Positions 57,696-64,000 of a DNA stretch of 64,000 nucleotides are shown piece by piece. The number at the start of each line of letters is the position of its first letter. Positions within the stretch are counted from its first letter, which is position 1. The notes under the pieces are model-generated. The model worked only from the letters and a program-made list of their open reading frames with translations, was not told the DNA's origin and searched no databases. A program made the position numbers and the translations under genes. The stretch is from Onthophagus taurus (lineage: Eukaryota; Arthropoda; Insecta; Coleoptera; Scarabaeidae): the NCBI RefSeq assembly GCF_036711975.1, contig NC_091973.1, positions 4,216,001-4,280,000 of the forward strand, given 5' to 3'.

Positions 57696-59123
57696 CTATT
57701 TTGACTTTCCCTGAGCTGCAACCGCTTCCATAGCCTTTTTAACGGTTTCTTCATCCCCTAAGAATTGCAAGCTACCGTTTGGTACAGGATTTAAGTCTTC
57801 ATCCAAAGTGTACACAAACGGAATTCCGGTAGGTAGGTTAAGGGCCATAATTTGGTCATCAGTCATTTTGTCTAGATGCTTAACAATACCGCGCAAACTG
57901 TTACCATGGGCGGCAATTAAAATCGACTTTCCCGCTTTAATTTCAGGAACAATGACATCATTCCAAAAAGGTAACGTTCTTTCAATTGTTAATTTTAACG
58001 ACTCAAACTTTGGAAATTCATCTTCTGATGGGCCATCAACAAATTCTGGATTTTTTAAGATTATGTCATAGTAAGGATGATCCTTTTCCATAGGAGGTGG
58101 GGGAACATCAAAACTTCTTCTCCAAATTTGGACTTGAGCGTCTCCGTACTTCGCAGCAGTTTCAGCTTTGTTTAAACCTGTTAATCCACCGTAATGCCTT
58201 TCGTTTAATCTCCAGCTTTTTATTACTTTAAGATCAGTTTGCTGGATTTGTTCAAGTATGTTGGATAAAGTTTTTTGTGCTCTTGTTAATACAGAAGTGT
58301 AGGCAACATCAAATTTATATCCAGCGTCTTTTAAAGCTTTACCAGCATTTAATGCTTCTTGCTCACCTACAAAGAAGAAATGTTTTTGTATTATATATGT
58401 TACCGGCAATCTGTATAATATGGTATTCTATACAATACCTAGGCAATTTATAGAAATCCTAAAACGTTTAGGTAATATATGCAATATTATTAATTTTATA
58501 CTTTGCCTAGATATTCTATAAAATACCGAATGCGAAGCCGGTTTGTGTGTAAAAGGCGAGAACAGAAGAGAGAGAATTTTACTTACTCAATTCTGAAAGG
58601 CCAGTAGATCCACGTCTTGTTTTTACAGAATTATTTTGTTTCGTAAGTTTTTAATACTTATTACTCGATTACTTATAAGCAAATGACATTATGTTAGTTA
58701 ACCCAGAAAAGATTATAAAAAAGTTTATTATGAGCAAAAATTGATAAATACTGACCAAAATGTATTTATTTTACACATTGCCGGTCAACCAACAGGTACT
58801 CTATATAATGCCTAAGAATTGTATACATTACCTAGGTAAAGTATCTAAGGGACAATAATCTTCATAATATTTCATACATTGCCTAGACACCCCAGGTATT
58901 TTATACATTACCTAGGCATTGTATAGAGTACCTGAATTATACAGACTGACGGTAACATATATAACATTTTTTTTGAATATATCGGGTCATATCAATGACA
59001 CTTGAAGGTTAATTCGAACTTACCTTTTGCACTTAGTTTAGCATCAAACCAGCCGCAGAAAAGATTTTTCTCGTTCCACTCCGATTCGCCATGACGAACC
59101 ATTACTATTTTATACTGCACCAT
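57696..59123 (-). CDS. Pglym78: Phosphoglycerate mutase, cofactor-dependent (dPGM)
   Basis: Two exons on the minus strand, 59123-59024 and 58366-57696, giving 256 residues (human PGAM1 has 254). The catalytic phospho-histidine is His11 in [17 protein letters not shown]. The partner His is in [11 protein letters not shown] and the proton-donor Glu in [15 protein letters not shown]. The enzyme interconverts 3- and 2-phosphoglycerate in glycolysis via 2,3-BPG. The ATG at 59123 matches the family start [12 protein letters not shown]. Its 657-base intron contains a MITE. The stop codon of the dynein gene lies only 182 bases upstream of this ATG on the same strand, so the promoter must be compact or overlap the dynein 3' UTR. 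Insects often have two paralogues, so the exact one is uncertain. Confidence 0.95.
58398..58957. mobile_element. MITE, about 560 bp, in the Pglym intron
   Basis: Inverted ends TGTTACCGGCAATCTGTATA (from 58398) and TATACAGACTGACGGTAACA (to 58957) continue inward with CTATACAATGCCTAGGTAAT-type sequence for about 70 bases per side, and TA lies at each edge. Inner segments repeat the 'tacattacctaggtaa' word in several copies. Non-coding; probably a TA-target DNA transposon derivative. It fills most of the intron. Confidence 0.7.
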
Positions 59124-59305
59124 TTTATTAAATTTAAGAAATTCTCTAAGGTACACCGGTACCGTGTTTAAGTGTTTCGATAACTGATACTTTAAAGTGC
59201 CGCGCGAGGCAGCACTTGACCCTATATATTGTACTGGAACTGCGCACGCATATTCAATAATATTTCAAATAATGTTGAAATAGAAACAAAACTTTATTAA
59301 ACAAT

Positions 59306-62300
59306 TTATATTTGTAACAACAATGCAACACCAGCCATAGTCCATTTAGCAGGTTTATCTTTAGTTTTTAAATTAAAAGTCCAAACGTAAGTAGGCCCCC
59401 TTGTTCGCGTTTTATAAACAGGGCATTCATAAACGTTCCTAAGATCTTGTTTATCCTGCGTAATCGCTCTAATATTAATAACGGGAATACACGGGAAAAG
59501 TTCTTTCAATCTCGAATCCATAATCATCCCGGCTTGAGTATCCCAACGGGCGCCTTCCATAAAAAGACCATGGACGTAAGCCCCATCTCGCGGCGCGCTC
59601 CTAAAACAAACCATTTTTAATAAAAAATCAAATCTAAACAAATCCAAAAAATAATTTTTACGTAAATTCTTCTTTTTGTTTCTTAGTAACATCGCATTGG
59701 AGGCACATTTTGTCTAAAGGAAGTTCGTTTTTTCTCGCTGTACTCTGCATGATCGCTGTTAATAACGATTGGGGATTAAAAAATCCTCCTAACCAAACTG
59801 ATGATGGTAAGACGAAATCTGTTGACCAAGTTTCAAGTTCTCTTAGACGTAGTGTGAGGTCAACAAACCACGAGGTTAATCCGTTTAATGATGGATAAGC
59901 TCTTGCCGTCCACGCAGGGGGGACTTGGTCTAAAAATAAAGAGTTTTCTAAATCTTCCATGTCTGATGTGATTGTTAATTCGCCTTTTAATCCTAAATCA
60001 AGTTCTCTAAGAGTTCTTTTAATTTCGCTTGTTAGATAATTCATTCTTTCGCATTCTTGGAAAGCCACTATAACGTACGGCGTTCTTTCCTCCACTTTTC
60101 CCATTATTTCCACCATGTTAAAATCTTCAGGTAATTTTTCTAGCATTTCGTCGATCATTTGTTTAACTTTGTCTTCTCTAGAAACTGTTGCTCCTCCCGA
60201 AGCTCCAGCATCACGCGGTTGCATTTCAAAGACGGTTTTAAAGAGATCGTCTGCTGTGGTTGTTAAAAATCCTATTTCAGCGTTGGGGTGGAGTCCATAT
60301 AAATACGGCGATTCAGGTGGAAGCATGTCATCGACGTATTGGTGATAGCCGGAGTAATCCGTGTTTGGGGGAGCTGCAAAATTCGGAGCTAAAAGTAGTT
60401 CGCCATCGACGAGATCAGGTTGGAGATATTCCTCGAGATAAGAAATGCATAGTTTTCGATCCCAATCGTCAGTGATATGACCGCCGTACATGATTTCGCC
60501 GAAAAGATAGCGTAGATCTTCCCAGGGAACTTTAGAATTGTTTTCTAAGTAGTTGTAGAGGACGAAAACGCTAATTGTGAGGTCGCCAACGTTGAATGGA
60601 TAGATTTTGTTCCAACCTTGAGGGCCAAATTTTCTTCGTTCGGCGACTACGGCGTGAAAATAACAAAGAGCGAATAGTATAACTTTGAATTCGGCTTCTT
60701 TTCCGCATTGTTCTAACGTTTCTTGGTTGAAATTAGAAAAGGCTTTATGGATATTAGCTTGCATCCCAGTGGGAGGTTCGTTAGTAATTTTAATGGAAGA
60801 CTCTAAAATTCCTTGTGGGATTATGTGGGCTGCAGCGGACGCCGCTGGTTCGGCACTCATAAAAACCCTGTAATCAGGATGAGAGCCTTCGCTGTATCTT
60901 TCAAGTGTTTTCTCCAAGGATGGTAACCATTTTTTAACTAAATGAATATTTTGGAGGATCACCCAATGTCCTGATCTAGCGGCAATGTCCATCGCGGTTT
61001 CCGCGACGACCTCTTGACCTTGCCCGAGGGAGACGTTGTGAAAATTTTGTTTATCCGCCGTAAATCCGAGCTTCTCCCCTAAGGCTTCGACGTCTTTCAA
61101 AGGGTTGACCCCCGGGGAGAGGATGAAGAATATAGGAGTCGAGGGGCTGGTCTCCTCAAACGATTTCTCGAACTCAACAGTCTTATTTTCTACGTACTTC
61201 GTCCCAAGTTTTTCTTCGATAAATGCCATAACCGCGTATATCATTCGATCAGGGCGTAAAGCCCTCATCATACATAATCTTTGGAGGGCGGTTTTATTTT
61301 TCCATTCGGTAGGAAACTTTTCCCGTTCGGGACATTCGCACTCGACGAGTTTCTTCCACCGTTTTTGGGAGCTTTCGATGTCCCTGTCGAGGTTGCGGAA
61401 CTCGTCTTTAGCCGAGAGGCTGCAGATGCCACCCCAGCTCGAGTTGGACAGGAAGTCCACCGGGCTGGTAACGTGCGGTTTCACGGGAAACCTCAACAGG
61501 AAGTCGAGATCCGCAGGAGCAATCTCCTCGCTCATCAGTAGTATCTGGAAAATAGAGGGTTAGATATGTGGAGGTGGTCGGCTGGAGTGGAGTACTTGAA
61601 AGGTCATCTGCGATGCGAAAATTAATTTGTCGCACTCGAATAGACCCCTTGTGGTGTACTGGAAAACAGAAAACGATATGCAGTCTATTAAATTATTAAC
61701 TCTGTCCGGCACAGACTCGGCCGGGTCCGCCCTGGCGATGGCTTTTTGAAATACGACGCTAAAAGCCTAAAACAGAACGATTTTCATGTGGTATTTTAAA
61801 ACGGGGAGATTCTCCCCCGGTAATAAATAATAAAATATACTTTTAACGAGAACTGATAAATAGGATTTATAGTGTTGAGTTCGTTTAAGATGAAGTATAG
61901 TAAACTGGCTCGGGCCGCGGCGGGTCTGTAATGTTCTCTAGCTTGGTCGATCTGTGTGGATGTAATCTTCGCCTCTGAGACCTTCTTTTCGATTTCAGCA
62001 GCGGTTTTCTTGGTAGTTTCAAGATTTTCTACGAGGCTAGTGTCGCCAAGGATGTTCTCGCCGGCGGAGGAGAGTCTCGAGAGCAGGTCGTCTTCCAGCG
62101 ACTTGAGCATAATCTTGAAATCGTTTTGCTGTCGCGTTAGTTCCGCCTGGAAACGCGTATTGTTATTACCGGCCGGTAATCCATCTATATAATTAATTAA
62201 TCTGTTCCGCATTGAATATATTTGCCGTATATATGACAGGAAGATTGGGTTAATCGATTCTATTATGTTAATTATGTGTTAAACAGCGCAAACAGTACCA

Positions 62301-64000
62301 TTATGTACTCTAACTGACTACTCTATCTCTATTAATATGTCAATTTGCCGTTACACAATTTGCAGTTATATCTTTCAAAGATATATTGCAATTGAAAAGA
62401 AATTAATGGAACAGATTTATTTTATTCAGGTTTTAATTTGAATTGGCTGTGAAATAGATTGATGGTAGATGAAAAGAAATTTAAAATTACCTTAAGCTCT
62501 TCAAGATCCGGTCGTTCCGCTTTAACAACCTCGGCCAGTAATTGGTCTTCTAATCCATCTCTAGTAACAGTAAAATTAATTAAAGTTGTCTGAGCTTGCA
62601 TTTCCGGTTTATAATGAGGGTTGGCCAGCTTGGTGTGTAATATGAGCCTGAAGTTCTGGTTATATTCGATTTCCTTGTCGCCGATTTTAATGGCCCTTTA
62701 CAACAAATTAAATACTATTTCCAAATGACATATATATTTCATACCTACTTTCCCTTCTTAATTAAGTTCCGCCCCAACAAAGTATCAAGGACTGGATCGA
62801 CGAATTCTCCTATATTCTCCATCAACACCGTCGTCCCCGAGCTTATAGACTTCTCGATCGTGTCCAAAAACCCTTTCTGACCCAACCGGATCACTTGCAA
62901 TGTCTCCCCGTATTTTTGCTTAATCCACTTGACACCTTGGAGCTGAAAGCGCACGACGAAATTATCCCTAGGGATTTTACTTCGACTCTTTTACCTGCGG
63001 ATCAATCATCAAGGGCCATCTATCCGAATTTGATAGAATTGTTGCGTTCTCTGTTGACATCCGATCGCTCGGTAATCCTTCATTTTGCCATTTTGCTATT
63101 TGTGTATCATCGGTTAATAATGATAAAGGATCTAAATCTATTGTTATTGGAATTGGTGGCTAAAATATTAAATATTATTAACAAAAAAATATACACTGTT
63201 GGAAATAATTCACGAGCACACCCTATATAATCTGAACGCGTGAAGATAAATCCATAATATTTGCGGAGTAGACGAGTTTATTCCGCGAGTTTCGAATTTT
63301 TCTGCCGCAGCATTGTTGACTAAGCCTCCCTTCCAAGTGGAACTTTCCGGAGCTATAACCGAAGTGGGTGGGAGATACTGGTTATTTTTAGTGTGGTGTG
63401 AGGGACCAGTTTGGTTGTAGGTATGCACATTAATCGCCATGTCCAACGAATGCTTCCATGGCCAGCTCGTTCTCCGGATCTGAATCCTATCAAACATGTT
63501 TGGGACATGATAGGTCAGAGACTTCAATGTTATCCGGCTCCCCCGGTTAAAGTTGAGGAGCTATGGAGGCGAGTTGATACTCTCGCTATTGATGTATCCC
63601 CTCCCAGCATTAAGAGTAAGTTACACTACTTCCATACCAAATTTCATAGCGCTATACACACGCGTTTAAATTATACAGGGTGTGCTCGTGAATTATTTCC
63701 AACAATGTATTCGTTGAAAACATACATCAAGATTCTTTAAAAATGGAAACCACATTTTATGAAGCAAATCCAATCTATACTGCTTTGTAAAACATCCAAC
63801 ATACGAAATAAACGCTGTGATGGAAAGAACATCACCAGGAAGCATGGTTCCTTGTTGAATAAAATTATCAACAGCTTGAGCCCAACGAACATTTTCACTA
63901 GCTAACCCCCCAACTAATCTGTTGGCTAAAGAAATGGTTGCGTTTGTAGCATCTGCTTCTTGCTGACAAAGTGTTTTTTCAGCAATAGCTTGTTCGAAAT
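59306..64000 (-). CDS. Dhc93AB: Axonemal outer-arm dynein beta heavy chain (DNAH9/11/17 type), C-terminal part
   Basis: Eight exons on the minus strand, open at the right edge: >64000-63726, 63159-62995, 62942-62749, 62695-62491, 62146-61841, 61766-61596, 61544-59662 and 59600-59306. They give the last 1163 residues of a protein normally near 4500. The order matches the family: returning stalk helix ([20 protein letters not shown]), AAA5 ([36 protein letters not shown]), linker [14 protein letters not shown]6 and the C-terminal domain ([42 protein letters not shown]). It ends VALLLQI, typical of beta chains. In insects these chains act in sensory cilia and sperm tails. The symbol is by subfamily only: kl-5 is a close relative. 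AATAAA (about 59291-59296) follows the stop. The intron before 63726 contains a Tc1-like element. Confidence 0.93.
63194..63707 (+). mobile_element. Tc1-like DNA transposon, internally deleted (514 bp)
   Basis: Inverted ends CACTGTTGGAAATAATTCAC and its reverse complement (ending ACAATG at 63707) share about 45 bases and are flanked by TA (63192-63193 and 63708-63709). Inside, a plus-strand frame (63411-63740) encodes the transposase C-terminus [20 protein letters not shown], then [14 protein letters not shown]. The catalytic Glu normally found in NPIEHVWD is Lys here, and the N-terminal and first Asp regions are missing, so it is non-autonomous and inactive. It sits in an intron of the dynein gene in antisense orientation. 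Confidence 0.88.

Noticed and set aside
59710-61563. Plus-strand open frames opposite the dynein gene, including one of 152 codons
   Set aside because: Antisense shadows of the long dynein exon, whose translation matches the family throughout.
61662-61680. Possible intron in the dynein exon 61596-61766 (GTTTTCTGTTTTCCAG)
   Set aside because: Reading straight through keeps the frame and gives [16 protein letters not shown], which matches the family, so no intron is removed here.

Overview
The window is AT-rich animal DNA carrying ten spliced protein-coding genes. Every recognisable protein is closest to an insect version: Medea, alpha-adaptin, Rheb, CaMKI, a beta outer-arm dynein heavy chain and an insect-style phosphoglycerate mutase. 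Introns are mostly short, with GT..AG borders, and the repeats are typical of a medium-sized insect genome. I take it to be a holometabolous insect, plausibly a beetle, but species-level placement is inference. Exon chains were worked out by hand from splice signals, reading phase and family knowledge. In each complete gene the exon lengths add up to an uninterrupted frame from ATG to stop.

Layout, left to right. 1-2500: tandem repeats plus an LTR-element fossil. 2783-4015 (+): NUDT19-like acyl-CoA diphosphatase. 4140-5860: satellite. 5968-6265 (-): small secreted protein with its own TATA box. 7796-12436 (-): FRMD3/FRMD5-like FERM protein, its 2.7-kb intron packed with transposon pieces. 13280-14575: another satellite. 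17109-21102 (-): CaMKI, with a hAT-derived repeat block in its large intron. 22340-25260: a second hAT/satellite block and a LINE remnant. 25923-26822 (+): Rheb. 27830-28850: palindromic GC-rich array. 30445-35079 (-): Medea (Smad4), with another palindromic array in intron 1. 39605-43252 (+): AP-2 alpha. 47642-56692 (+): a very long PLEKHA5/6/7-type PH-domain protein with two possible last exons. 57696-59123 (-): phosphoglycerate mutase. 59306-64000 (-): C-terminal quarter of an axonemal beta dynein heavy chain, running off the right edge.

The genes are independent housekeeping and signalling loci (TGF-beta/BMP, TOR, Ca2+/calmodulin, clathrin endocytosis, glycolysis, cilia); nothing suggests an operon or cluster. 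The unusual content is in the repeats. A dimeric satellite lies inside copies of a hAT transposon, between two conserved parts of its transposase. A GC-rich motif, CGCAAGCGACCTCGGC, is shared by two otherwise different arrays about 25 kb apart. A separate array in Medea intron 1 is built from alternating inverted copies of a GC-rich palindrome. Several small DNA transposons have readable ends and target-site duplications.
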